From Shewanella atlantica (GTDB lineage Bacteria; Pseudomonadota; Gammaproteobacteria; Enterobacterales; Shewanellaceae), in assembly GCF_003966265.1 (NCBI RefSeq), contig NZ_RXNV01000007.1:124001-188000 (forward strand): a DNA stretch of 64,000 nucleotides. Direction: 5' to 3'. Each line of letters starts with the position of its first letter. The stretch's first letter is position 1. The notes beneath the pieces were generated by a model. It did no database searches. It worked only from the letters and a program-made list of their open reading frames with translations, and was not told where the DNA came from. The position numbers were made by a program, and so were the translations under genes. Of the stretch, positions 53,208 through 62,717 are shown in pieces.

Positions 53208-54461
53208 ATGATGAGGGGATTGTTAATTTCACTGATGTTACTGCTGTGCGCGCCACTTTACGCAGCCGATAAATGCGTGTCATGCCACCAGGAGGTCACG
53301 CCCAATGCCGTTAAGGATTGGCAACTGAGCCGCCATAGCGAGAATGATGTGAGCTGCGATACCTGTCATGAGGGCGATCACTCATCGGCTAAGGATGTAG
53401 ACAACTTGGTCACAATCACTGCCGACACCTGTGGTGGTTGCCATGGCGATCGCCTGGAGCAGTTCTCTAAGGGCAAACATGCCCTGGCGTGGGCCGCGGT
53501 TAACGCCATGCCTACTACCCATGCACAACCTATGGCACTGAATCAGGGGATGAAGGGCTGTACCGGCTGTCATAAGTTGGGTATAAAAACCGATGCCGAA
53601 ATCGCCAAACTTAAGGAGCAGGGCAGTAAGTTCGGCCATGCCTCCTGCGATGCCTGTCATACAAGGCACACCTTCTCGGTTAAAGAGGCGCAGCAACCTC
53701 AGGCCTGTCAGACATGTCATATGGGCTTCGACCATCCGCAATGGGAGATGTGGTCATCGTCTAAGCATGGTGTGCGCTATCTGCTAAAGCAAAACGGTGT
53801 ATTGCCAGAAGGCACACCGGCGCCAACCTGTCAGACCTGCCATATGGTCGATGGCGACCATGAAGTGCGCACCGCCTGGGGCTTTCTGGCGGTAAGACTG
53901 CCACTACCCGAAGATGATGAGCAGTGGAAAGCCGATCAGATAACCATCTTACAGGCATTGGGCGTGCTCGATCCTAAAGGCCAGCCAACAGGACGACTCG
54001 ACGTGGTCAAGGCTGCCGATGTCGCCCGCCTGGACAAGGCCTCCTTCGACAAGGAACGCAACAAGATGCTGGCCGTCTGCGGCGACTGTCACTCAGCGAA
54101 CTTTGCCCGTAACGAACTGGAAAATGCAGATAAGCTTATCCGAGATCTTGACCATCTGCTGGCACAAGCTATTCGTATCATCACGGGGCTATACCAGGAC
54201 GGTATCATAGCTAAGCCCGAGGGCTACGCCCATGCCTTCCCGGATCTGCTAACCTTCCAGGATGCACCGACCACTATCGAGCAAACTCTGTTTGAAATGC
54301 ACCTCAAACATCGCATGCGCGGCTTCCAGGGCGCATTCCATGCCAACCCCGACTATGCCCTCTGGTATGGTTGGAGTGAGATGGTGAGAGATCTGCAGGA
54401 GATAAAAGAGAAAGCGAAAGAGATGCGAGCGGCCCACGGTAAGTCGGCCTCGGCTCACTAA
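53208..54461 (+). CDS. eight-haem cytochrome c, hydroxylamine-oxidoreductase-like
   Basis: About 417 residues from ATG 53208, with AAGGCGG upstream; signal peptide to LYAA-DK. Eight CxxCH sites: CVSCH, CDTCH, CGGCH, CTGCH, CDACH, CQTCH, CQTCH, CGDCH, none CxxCK. Spacing and the helical C-terminus (LAQAIRIITGLYQ, MRGFQGAFHANPDYALWYGW) fit the HAO-like octahaem family, which includes hydroxylamine oxidases and nitrite- or hydroxylamine-reducing forms. Periplasmic; in Shewanella a reductive role is more likely, by inference. A strong terminator follows; no partner cytochrome adjoins. Confidence 0.85.
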   Translation: MMRGLLISLMLLLCAPLYAADKCVSCHQEVTPNAVKDWQLSRHSENDVSCDTCHEGDHSSAKDVDNLVTITADTCGGCHGDRLEQFSKGKHALAWAAVNAMPTTHAQPMALNQGMKGCTGCHKLGIKTDAEIAKLKEQGSKFGHASCDACHTRHTFSVKEAQQPQACQTCHMGFDHPQWEMWSSSKHGVRYLLKQNGVLPEGTPAPTCQTCHMVDGDHEVRTAWGFLAVRLPLPEDDEQWKADQITILQALGVLDPKGQPTGRLDVVKAADVARLDKASFDKERNKMLAVCGDCHSANFARNELENADKLIRDLDHLLAQAIRIITGLYQDGIIAKPEGYAHAFPDLLTFQDAPTTIEQTLFEMHLKHRMRGFQGAFHANPDYALWYGWSEMVRDLQEIKEKAKEMRAAHGKSASAH

Positions 54462-54508
54462 CTTTGTTCTACTGTGCAGATAGCGGTGTAAATCGCTGAG
54501 CAAACAAC

Positions 54509-54540
54509 AAAACGCCTGTCAGACCCGACAGGCGTTTTTT
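54509..54540 (+). terminator. intrinsic terminator after the octahaem cytochrome
   Basis: AAAACGCCTGTC, six-base loop, GACAGGCGTTTT then TT: a perfect 12-bp stem with a T run. Confidence 0.93.
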
Positions 54541-54587
54541 CTTGTTTTATATATTCCAGTTAATTTCAGCCCCGCGATTGCTGTAAC

Positions 54588-55754
54588 TTATACCAATACA
54601 TTTTTAAGTACCCGTTGCCAGTTGGCGCCCAGGATGCGGTCTCTGTCTGTGGATTTGTAGCGTGCTTTGGCCAGCGCATCGTCGATGCGGCTCATGCGGT
54701 CGATATCGTTGAGCTCGGGGATCACGACATGTGTGGGTTCGTGCTCAAATCCCAATACACTCTTTTCAGCTAAACTGTGCCACCAAGGCAGGTATTCCTT
54801 GATGCCTTCGGCATTATTGTTGCTAAGTGCCAGCAGGTTTTTCTGGCCACGCAGTGGAAAGTCATTGGCGATGACGGCACAATCTATGCCGCCGATGCGG
54901 GCGACTCTGTCGAGTTGTTTCACGTAATCTTTAATGGTCGGCAGCGGATTATTGGTCAACCAAAAACTCATCATAAACACCCCGAATACACCGCCGCTGT
55001 CACCGATAGCGCGGATGACTTCATCGGGTGAGCAACGGGCATTGTTAACGATAGAGCGAACGGCGCCGTGGCTTTGTACAACCGGGCTGTTACTGGCCTT
55101 TATGGTATCCAGCGCAGTCTGAGGGCTCGAATGGCTGACATCGATGAGGATGTTGCGCTGGTTAAGTGCCGCGATCAATTGGTGGCCATCTGCTGTTAAC
55201 GGTTTATTTAGCCCTTGTTGACCATCATTATCTAATGCGCCGCCGGCAAAGCGGTTGCCGTAGTGGTGCGTCAGTTGTAGTACCCGTAAACCTTGCTGGT
55301 GAAATTGTTCCAGATGTTGCCATGAGTTGGCATCGCTATCGGCTTCAACGCAATCGGCGCCCTGAATTTGAAAATAGACCGCGGTGCGCGCTTGCTCAAC
55401 GGCCAGTTCGATGTCCTGGCCGGTCAGCCCCGGCATTAATATGCTTGGGTTGGCGCTAACGACTTGGTTCGCCTCTTTAATGCTTTTCATACAGGCGTCA
55501 TAGGTACGCTTATAGTTCAGGGTGCCGTCGGCCTGCTCGATGGTTTCAATGGCTGAAATGTCGCAAAGGTAGGCATCGAGCTTGGAGGCGCGAATATCTG
55601 CCAGGTTTTCAGGAAGAAAAGAGAGACCATCGATATAAAGGCGCTTCTTGGCGGCTGCAAATGCAGGCGAAATCCCCAGCGGGCTTAATAATGAGGCGGC
55701 GGCTAACCCTTTAAGCACTTTTCGGCGGGTGTGATTGCAAGTCTTGTTGGTCAT
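54588..55754 (-). CDS. Tat-exported M19 (membrane dipeptidase)-like protein
   Basis: About 388 residues from ATG 55754, with GGGAAA upstream. A Tat signal is clear: TRRKVLKG then a hydrophobic stretch to SPAFA. The M19 fold follows: LQLTHHYGNRFAGGAL, ILIDVSHSS, VQSHGAVRSI, SPDEVIRAIGDSGGVFGVFM. The usual N-terminal zinc motif (H-x-D after Asp-Gly) is DGLSFLPE, and the usual bridging Glu region reads FQIQGAD with Gln. Two metal ligands therefore seem replaced. The stop codon lies in a MITE-end-like TTATACCAAT. Confidence 0.8.
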   Translation of the reverse strand: MTNKTCNHTRRKVLKGLAAASLLSPLGISPAFAAAKKRLYIDGLSFLPENLADIRASKLDAYLCDISAIETIEQADGTLNYKRTYDACMKSIKEANQVVSANPSILMPGLTGQDIELAVEQARTAVYFQIQGADCVEADSDANSWQHLEQFHQQGLRVLQLTHHYGNRFAGGALDNDGQQGLNKPLTADGHQLIAALNQRNILIDVSHSSPQTALDTIKASNSPVVQSHGAVRSIVNNARCSPDEVIRAIGDSGGVFGVFMMSFWLTNNPLPTIKDYVKQLDRVARIGGIDCAVIANDFPLRGQKNLLALSNNNAEGIKEYLPWWHSLAEKSVLGFEHEPTHVVIPELNDIDRMSRIDDALAKARYKSTDRDRILGANWQRVLKNVLV

Positions 55755-55784
55755 GGTGTTTCCCTTAGTACTTGCTATCAACAT

Positions 55785-56146
55785 TTATGCTTGATTAGCT
55801 ATAGGCGTGATAAAAATGTTTATCATCAATTAGTTCATGGTACAGCCATGCCTGGCTTTCGCAACCTTTTACTTGGGTATTTGACGGGTTAAATTGCTCA
55901 TCGATTGCAGGCACTGTTTACCCAGCAAAGATGATTTGGCGGTCTTTCTCTTGCCTGTAGTTGGTGTTTTCTATCTGACAGCAAATGGTAAGCATAAGGT
56001 AAATATGGCCAGCCTCAATTAAAGGCAAAAGGGCAACACCCATAGCCCATCGAAGTCACGGTTGGCGAGTGCCGCTGGAATGGGGAATTTAGTTTAGCTA
56101 TTCTTAAATTGCATGCTATAAAGAGCTGATGGATAAGCTGAAATAG
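55785..56146. other. intergenic region, nothing identified
   Basis: About 360 bp; no frame with a ribosome site, no repeat or hairpin that stands out. Confidence 0.45.
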
Positions 56147-56161
56147 ATGGATTTAAAAAAT

Positions 56162-56377
56162 ATGAAAACATGGATTAGTTACCTCTTACTCTTTGTTGCG
56201 TTGCAGATTAGCGGCTGTTCAACAAAGAGCGTGCTCGAAACTGGTGTCACGCTAGGAACAGAAACTATCGAAGCAAGCCAGCGAAGAAACGAAAGAAGCA
56301 ACCGGGATTCTGGTGATGTTGAAATCCGTACTGAAGATGTGATTAATGGCACGATAAAAACGATTCTAAAAGAATAG
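56162..56377 (+). CDS. small lipoprotein
   Basis: About 71 residues from ATG 56162 (or 76 from ATG 56147). Signal sequence with lipobox LQISGC-STK; mature part is short, polar and helical. No known family. Weak ribosome site. Confidence 0.55.
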   Translation: MKTWISYLLLFVALQISGCSTKSVLETGVTLGTETIEASQRRNERSNRDSGDVEIRTEDVINGTIKTILKE

Positions 56378-56545
56378 TGGGCAAGTCGTTCAGATGGGCT
56401 CTGAAAGTTTGCTCTGGCCCTACTTATCAAACATCAAAGAGGTAGCAGGCTTATTTTTCTTGCCTCCAACAAGCATCAATTCAGATAACTCGCCGGAGGC
56501 ATACGATCAAATACGTATTTCGGTTTAATTAATAAACACTAAACC

Positions 56546-57853
56546 TTAATATTCAATATTTATTGAAATAACTTCAGCTACATAATTATCGAAATATGCG
56601 GGGCGTAAATAGCCGTGACTTCTAGACTCTTTCGCCCACATGCTACGAAGTTCATCTATATTGCCGGGCTTGTTATAACCAAAAGTGAAAAGCGAAAACT
56701 CTTCAATTTGTTCATATAAATCGTCTTCTATAGCTCTAGGTAATTTAAAATCTGGGATAACGCCAGTAAGAGCCCCTGTGACTTGCCATACCATATTTGC
56801 GCTCTTGATCGAGAGAGTTAATGCTTGATAACCAGGATCAAGATTACTGAAGTCGTAGCTCGTGGAGGAGCCGGCATTGGCCAGTGTTGAATTTAATCGT
56901 TCTAACAGCTCTGCTTCGTTTGTCGGAGTGAATAGTTCATAGTGTGAAGCTGGATCTTCGATGCGATATCTTCGGTAGGCGGAGTAATCGACATTACCTG
57001 GCTCAACATACCCAAAGCTGATATCCCGATAGGCTTGTATAAAGCTATCCTGATTTAGCCCAGGTACGCTATATACAGCATTGCCCGCTGGTTCAAATGA
57101 TCTGTGGCGCCTTCCTTCGACACTATTTGCATAGGACTGTACATGATCAATACCGTAGGTGCCCGCCGAATAGTTAACTCTCGTGGCTTGATTATTAGGC
57201 TCATTGAGTATGTCAGCAGACACTGCAAATGATGTATTCATAGGATCGATTTTTATCAATGCGCCAAACGCTTCATCATTAACATTGTCTTTCGGGCGCA
57301 ACATGATATCTAGCGGCGTATAGTCTTCCTGTGCAACTCTGCATGCCTCGTAGGTATAGGGGGATTTAGTATCTTGGTTACGGTAACCGATCCAAAGCTG
57401 ATGGTTTGGGTAAGCGGCCCCTAAATCACTAAAATCAACGGTGATATCCTGGCAATTACAATGGGTATCTAGCGCCTGAGAGTAGTTTTTTTGTATGCCA
57501 ATATCACCCGTGGTAAATTCCATTAGGGTATCAATCGAATAATGACCATCTGTTTCAACGACAGTCGTTAGGTGCTTGGCATCGCCGCCCCAAGGGATAT
57601 CAAATTTTCCCTGAGCATCGACCTGATGTTGACTCAATACCGAACCATCACCACGCTGGACGACAACAGTCACGTTTGTTTGTGGCTCAGTATATTCACA
57701 CTTATTGGCAACCTGTTGAAACTCACCGATGGCGCGTCCTGTAGGCTCAGGTACGTTACCCCCACCAGAACTGCCTTCATCACTTGAGCTACCACCACAG
57801 GCTGATAGCAGTGCACCCGATAAAAGGATCGGAGTCCATTTCTTTAACTTCAT
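56546..57853 (-). CDS. large lipoprotein of unknown function
   Basis: 435 residues, signal with lipobox LSAC-GGSSS and a Ser/Gly linker typical of outer-membrane lipoproteins. The body is strand-rich at first (VTVVVQRGDGSVLSQHQVDA, carboxypeptidase-regulatory-like) and helical at the end. Four to five cysteines in the first half could pair (KCEYTE, CNCQD, EACRVA). No catalytic motif recognised. Divergent from the U32 peptidase gene. Confidence 0.65.
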   Translation of the reverse strand: MKLKKWTPILLSGALLSACGGSSSDEGSSGGGNVPEPTGRAIGEFQQVANKCEYTEPQTNVTVVVQRGDGSVLSQHQVDAQGKFDIPWGGDAKHLTTVVETDGHYSIDTLMEFTTGDIGIQKNYSQALDTHCNCQDITVDFSDLGAAYPNHQLWIGYRNQDTKSPYTYEACRVAQEDYTPLDIMLRPKDNVNDEAFGALIKIDPMNTSFAVSADILNEPNNQATRVNYSAGTYGIDHVQSYANSVEGRRHRSFEPAGNAVYSVPGLNQDSFIQAYRDISFGYVEPGNVDYSAYRRYRIEDPASHYELFTPTNEAELLERLNSTLANAGSSTSYDFSNLDPGYQALTLSIKSANMVWQVTGALTGVIPDFKLPRAIEDDLYEQIEEFSLFTFGYNKPGNIDELRSMWAKESRSHGYLRPAYFDNYVAEVISINIEY

Positions 57854-58436
57854 ACGTCTTCCCTGAAAAACTGATTAAATGATTATTTCCTAAATTGATG
57901 AACTACATTATTGTTACTCAATTTGGTTGTTTAGGTTAGCATTGTGTGTTTTTGCAAGGAAGGAAAGTTGAGCAATTATCAATTAAATATCAAAAGATAT
58001 GGTTTAAAGCATCATGGATAGTTAAAACTTCTGTATGAGATAAAAATTACAGCGTTATATTACTCAGTACTTATTATTTTTCCTGCCCTGCATTTTAAGT
58101 TATCTAAATTTTTGTTATTTAATGCGAAAATCAATGCCCCATGGAGGGGGGAGTGAGTGTGGGACCATCTAAGTTGTCGAAATAAAAAACACAAAAGATA
58201 TTTAAATAGAAAAACTTACAACATAACTGGCTGATACAAATCAATGAACCTCCCGAAATCAGTGTCTATCCTCTATAAAAATTTAGATTAGAACATCTAC
58301 AGTGCTCAAGTTGTTCAAGTGGGATCAGGCTCCATTTATTCCTGACCATTACAACAGTAAATCCTAATTTATGCTTAAGCTTGTGGTAGGATCCCCGCCG
58401 GAAATTTAACTAAGCAATGAAATGGGTAATGTCGCG
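57854..58436. other. intergenic region with FNR-type promoter
   Basis: 580 bp, AT-rich. The only clear signal is the FNR-type promoter at 58231-58280. Confidence 0.55.
58231..58280 (+). promoter_or_regulatory. FNR/EtrA-type promoter of the U32 peptidase gene
   Basis: CTGATACAAATCAA (58231-58244) differs from TTGAT-N4-ATCAA by one base. After 23 bases comes ATCCTCTATAAAA (-10 region). The same arrangement recurs at 61959, with identical spacing. Confidence 0.75.
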
Positions 58437-60680
58437 ATGAGTAGAAAAATTGAATTATTGGCACCGGGTGGGGATGTCGATGCGATAAAAGCTGCGATTG
58501 TTGCCGGTGCAAACGCCGTCTACTGTGGCCTGGATACATTCAATGCCCGTAACCGGGCGACTAACCTCTCATTCGATGACTTAATGGGGATCATCGGGCT
58601 CGCACACCAATATCAGTGTGAAGTCTTCCTCACCATGAATATCGTGATCCTGGAGCACGAGGTCACGGGCTTAGTTAAGCTGCTCAATCAAATCGTTAAT
58701 ATCGGCATCGATGGCATTATCGTGCAGGACTTGGGGATATTTAATCTGGTTAAACACCATTTTCCCAGCTTAGCCGTGCACGCATCTACCCAGCTCACCA
58801 CCCACAATTCGGGGCAAATACGCTTTCTGGCCAAAATTGGCGCTACCCGAGCCAACTTGTCGCGGGAATTAAACCTGGGAGAGATTAAGAGCCTCACCAC
58901 ACTCGCCCATGAGCATGATGTGCTTACCGAGGTCTTTGTTCATGGCGCGCTGTGTATCGCCTTCTCGGGCCAGTGTTATTCGAGCTCGGTCAGCGTCGGC
59001 AACTCGGGCAACCGCGGTCGATGCAGCCAAGCCTGCCGCGATGAATATGAGATCACCAATGCGGGCAACCGGTTCCCATTGAACCTCAAAGATAACTCGG
59101 CCTATTTCGACCTGCCGGAACTGGTCGACGCCGGCGTCGACTCACTGAAGATCGAGGGGCGCATTAAAGGCGCACAATATGTCCATACCGTGGTGGATAG
59201 CTGGCGCCAGCAGATAGATAAATTTGTCGAAACCGGCCAGTTGCTATCCGACAACACCAACCTTTATAAGGTCTTTAACCGTGATTTCACTAACTCCTTC
59301 CTGAAGGGCGATCTCACCAAGAAGATGTTTATCGATAACCCCCGCGATAACAGCTTTCAGCATGCCAACGATAAACATAACGCCATCTCTGTGGTGCAGA
59401 TCCAGGCCGTGCAAAAAGACCTTTCCGAAGAGAAAAATGCCATCGGCGCTCAGGTCGTCGAAAAAATTAAGCACTTAAGCATCGCCAAAGAGCCACTAAC
59501 CATCCGCTTCAGCGGACAGGCCGGCAAGCCGCTAACGGTCGATGTCACCACTGGCAAGCACGCATTTTGCGTGCAATCTGAGATGCCGCTTATCGCATCC
59601 GAGCAAGCGTCGGTCGATCAAAGCGCCATCGAAAAGCGCTTCAAGAGCCTGCAACAGGGCAAATACGCCTTGCAAGCATTCGACTTCAGCGGCCTCGATG
59701 CCGGCCTCAACATGCCGTTTAAGGAGCTGACCCGAATTAAAAAGCAGGTCGCCTTTGTGTTGAATGATTCGGTCAAAGTGATCCCGCCGGTTACCCTGCC
59801 TAAGCTGACAAAACATCGCAAGCTGACCGACACGCCCACGTTATCGATATTGATAAGCGATGAGAAAGACCTGCACCTTGCTGATGTCACCGATGCCGAC
59901 ATCTACTTTAAATTGCCGGAAAGCTTTAAGAAAAACTGCACTAAGTACATCGATATCTTGTTAAGAAATCCAAGGCTTATCCCCTGGTTTCCCGCGGTTC
60001 TCATCGGCAAAGACTATCTCGAAGCGGTCAAAATTCTTGAGCAAGTTAAGCCTGCGCGAATCGTCAGCAATAACACCGGGGTGGCATACAAGGCGTATGA
60101 GATGGGCATCAGCTGGATAGCCGGGCCTTTTCTCAATACGACCAACTCCTATGCGCTACTGACCCTGCAGGAGGAGCTCAATTGTGCCGGGGCGTTTATC
60201 TCTAACGAGATCAACCAAAACCAGATCAGAAATATTGCACGGCCGGATAACTTTAAGTTGTTATACAGCATCTACCATCCCATCCTGATGATGACCAGCA
60301 GACAGTGTTTCTTCCAACAGACCGTCGGCTGCAACAAGCCCGCTATCGAAGATGGCTGTATGCTCAAGTGTGAAAAAGCCACCACCATCACCAATGTGAA
60401 AGGGATCTCTTTCGCCGTCGACAAGCAAAAAGGCGGTTACCCCAGCATCTATAACCATGAACAGTTCTTGAATATGGATGTCATCGATGATTTCTCACAC
60501 CTGTTCGATGAGTTCTTTATCGACCTGACTAACATAGGCTCGGGCTCAAAGGCGGAATTAGATAAGGCGCAGTTAATCCATCACTTTGAAAACCTAATCA
60601 AGGGTGACACTGATGCCAAGGCGCAGCTCGATGCCATGGTAACGGTATCGACCCACGCCCAATACAGCCAAGGGCTGTGA
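58437..60680 (+). CDS. U32-family peptidase-like protein
   Basis: About 747 residues from ATG 58437 (an ATG at 58422 is also in frame). The U32 core is clear: ELLAPGGDVDAIKAAIVAGA, YCGLDTFNARNRATNLS, VQDLGIFNL, HASTQLTTHN, VFVHGALCIAFSGQCYSSS and GNRGRCSQACR, whose cysteines bind Fe-S in characterised members. The C-terminal half holds more cysteines (TVGCNKP, CMLKCEK). Relatives include RlhA (23S rRNA hydroxylation) and other radical or prephenate-linked modifiers, so a tRNA/rRNA or cofactor modification role is possible. Its FNR-type promoter suggests anaerobic expression. Confidence 0.85.
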   Translation: MSRKIELLAPGGDVDAIKAAIVAGANAVYCGLDTFNARNRATNLSFDDLMGIIGLAHQYQCEVFLTMNIVILEHEVTGLVKLLNQIVNIGIDGIIVQDLGIFNLVKHHFPSLAVHASTQLTTHNSGQIRFLAKIGATRANLSRELNLGEIKSLTTLAHEHDVLTEVFVHGALCIAFSGQCYSSSVSVGNSGNRGRCSQACRDEYEITNAGNRFPLNLKDNSAYFDLPELVDAGVDSLKIEGRIKGAQYVHTVVDSWRQQIDKFVETGQLLSDNTNLYKVFNRDFTNSFLKGDLTKKMFIDNPRDNSFQHANDKHNAISVVQIQAVQKDLSEEKNAIGAQVVEKIKHLSIAKEPLTIRFSGQAGKPLTVDVTTGKHAFCVQSEMPLIASEQASVDQSAIEKRFKSLQQGKYALQAFDFSGLDAGLNMPFKELTRIKKQVAFVLNDSVKVIPPVTLPKLTKHRKLTDTPTLSILISDEKDLHLADVTDADIYFKLPESFKKNCTKYIDILLRNPRLIPWFPAVLIGKDYLEAVKILEQVKPARIVSNNTGVAYKAYEMGISWIAGPFLNTTNSYALLTLQEELNCAGAFISNEINQNQIRNIARPDNFKLLYSIYHPILMMTSRQCFFQQTVGCNKPAIEDGCMLKCEKATTITNVKGISFAVDKQKGGYPSIYNHEQFLNMDVIDDFSHLFDEFFIDLTNIGSGSKAELDKAQLIHHFENLIKGDTDAKAQLDAMVTVSTHAQYSQGL

Positions 60681-60757
60681 TCTTTGGATAAGGATAAGCC
60701 GGTAAGTGAGTTGGTGAATTGCTGAATAAGTAGCTAACTAGATAACTAGCTAAATAG

Positions 60758-60792
60758 GTAGGGTCAGAGGTAAAAGGTTACTCTGACTCTAC
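60758..60792. terminator. imperfect hairpin downstream of the U32 gene
   Basis: GTAGGGTCAGAGGTAA pairs with TTACTCTGACTCTAC with small bulges. Lies between convergent genes. Confidence 0.5.
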
Positions 60793-60844
60793 TTACTTGT
60801 TTTAAATAGAGGGCAAATGGCATATTTTGCTAAACATCACTGGC

Positions 60845-61204
60845 TTAAACGTATTGGTGGGCCACTCTACGATAGTATCGTTGTTCAAAGTTAAATGAGC
60901 TCATCTTCATGGTGCGAATCGCATCGACCCAGCCAATAATCATTGGTACCAGAGTCCAGCTGAACCCCAGGTACAAACAGCCCATTCCGTATTGACCCAA
61001 ATAGAACTTATGTACGCCTAAGATGCCGAATAAAAAACCAAACCATATGGCGAGTTTTTGATTTTTAATGCGAATGTTCGGGTCGACTCCCGCTAAAGCC
61101 TCTAACCCTTGCGCAGTATGACATTGTGGGCAGATAACCAAACTCGGATCGAGCTTTTGGCTGCACTCAATACATTCAGAGCGCGGGCAATCACTATTTT
61201 TCAT
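60845..61204 (-). CDS. TM2-domain protein with zinc ribbon
   Basis: 119 residues. N-terminal zinc ribbon (Cys11, Cys14, Cys25, Cys28; CIECSQKLDPSLVICPQC), then a TM2 domain with two spans: KNQKLAIWFGFLFGILGVHKFYLGQ, and GCLYLGFSWTLVPMIIGWVDAIR with the usual Asp at the end. Small inner-membrane protein of unknown role. Confidence 0.85.
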   Translation of the reverse strand: MKNSDCPRSECIECSQKLDPSLVICPQCHTAQGLEALAGVDPNIRIKNQKLAIWFGFLFGILGVHKFYLGQYGMGCLYLGFSWTLVPMIIGWVDAIRTMKMSSFNFEQRYYRRVAHQYV

Positions 61205-62177
61205 TGCAGACTCCAGTTGTCATACGTTAAAAATATTGCTGATTACTTATTATGTGTACAAGTGTGCGCTGAAATACAGGTGCACAGTTCACAAAAATAA
61301 AATAAACCAGAGTAAAAGGTCTAAACGTGACATCAGTAAAGGCAGGACTGCGATCTCCAAAGCCACTCATCAGCCACTCCACTGTCTCTATTCTGTCACT
61401 CCAGCAGTGCCTGACAGGGGGCTATGATGGAAAGGTGAGCCCGTGAAGGTAGTGACGTTAATGAAGGTAGTGAAGCTTGTAGGGAAAATGAGAAAAAACA
61501 ATAAAAGCAGAACAGATGTATCTTTCTGTTGCTCTCGACAATTTTGATGCTGCTTTGACGCAGCTTCTATACCGTTATTAATAAGAGCCATCCAGCCCCA
61601 ACCCGCATTCAGCTGTTTTTTCGATTTAGTATTAGCTTTTGCATTAGCTTTTGCATTAGTTATGGCTTAACTAATTGTTATCTTTAGCAAGAATTAAGTT
61701 ACATTAACAAAAAGCGATGGACAGATTATGTACTCTGCGGTATGTTTGCAGATGCAAAAATGAGCGCGTAAAAACTGAGCGCGATAGCGTGTAAAAGAAA
61801 GCGTAAATAGCACAACAAGGATGAACCCCAAAGCTTCCACAGCTTTGGCGGAACTCACATCAGGAAGATGGCTAACACTATCACTAAGATTAGGATATCA
61901 ACTCTCTTTTTCTAACAAAGAGTCAGCGCCACACTTAAGATGCTTTTAGGTTAAGCCTTTGATATAAATCAATAAATTTCCAGATGCCGGTTCCCATCCT
62001 CTATAAAAGGTTTAGATTAGAAATAGGTGGAGTTTCTGTTTTTTGTCCTTTTTCAGGTACGACATAGACTTAGAGGGAAAAGTGATTAACTCTAAGCTTT
62101 TGTTTTGGATAAGAAATGGTAGTTCTGATTTTTAAGTTTCGCACACACTCTATAGGTATATATACAAGGAAAATAGT
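61205..62177. other. long AT-rich intergenic region with FNR-type promoter
   Basis: 970 bp. No gene with a ribosome site was found. It contains a small direct repeat (ttagcttttgca, near 61628-61655) and the FNR-type promoter at 61959. Confidence 0.55.
61959..62008 (+). promoter_or_regulatory. FNR/EtrA-type promoter of the unknown 179-residue gene
   Basis: TTGATATAAATCAA (61959-61972) is a perfect TTGAT-N4-ATCAA. Then 23 bases and ATCCTCTATAAAA. The site centre lies about 41 bases before the expected transcription start, a class II arrangement. Confidence 0.85.
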
Positions 62178-62717
62178 ATGTCGTATGCAAGTGAATTTAG
62201 CGAAATTATTGAATGTTTGAAAAACAATGAAAGCCTTAAGGTGAAAATTCTTGAACTGATAGAGTCTGAGCCTATACCCGGTAAGGTTATTGAAGGTGAA
62301 GGTAGATTAGAGGCTCTAAGAATTATCCTCGCTGATTTTTTCAATGGCAAATGGACAGTCGAGGAATCTATTCAAGAAGTTGAGTTTAGGCTTCCTCGTA
62401 ATTACAGTCCTCATGAAAATAATAATCGAGTTTTTCCACAAGGATGGGCTGAGCGATTATTAAGAACAAACATTAGCTGCTTTTATAATCAAGCTGTTTT
62501 GATGAGGATTATAGAGTCTGGGAGTTCTGAATGTTATGTAGACCATAGTTCAGCTGAAAGTGCTGATTCTAACTGTTCAAAGAATTTAGCTGGTCGTACT
62601 CATGATGCTTCAATGTTATTAGATAGATTGCTAAAAGCATATAGGGAAGGTCATTGGAATAAGGATGTAAAAATCCCTGACCATCCTCACTGTACTCATA
62701 CCGTTCAACCTGTATAG
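62178..62717 (+). CDS. protein of unknown function under an FNR-type promoter
   Basis: 179 residues, soluble, with AAGGAA nine bases before ATG 62178. Helical N-terminal half with many Glu/Leu; the C-terminal half is rich in Cys, His and Ser (ECYVDHSSAES, SNCSKN, HPHCTH), so metal binding is possible. I do not recognise the family. Base composition is more AT-rich than the genes to the left, and it marks the start of an accessory-looking end of the window. A terminator follows at 62852. Confidence 0.7.
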   Translation: MSYASEFSEIIECLKNNESLKVKILELIESEPIPGKVIEGEGRLEALRIILADFFNGKWTVEESIQEVEFRLPRNYSPHENNNRVFPQGWAERLLRTNISCFYNQAVLMRIIESGSSECYVDHSSAESADSNCSKNLAGRTHDASMLLDRLLKAYREGHWNKDVKIPDHPHCTHTVQPV

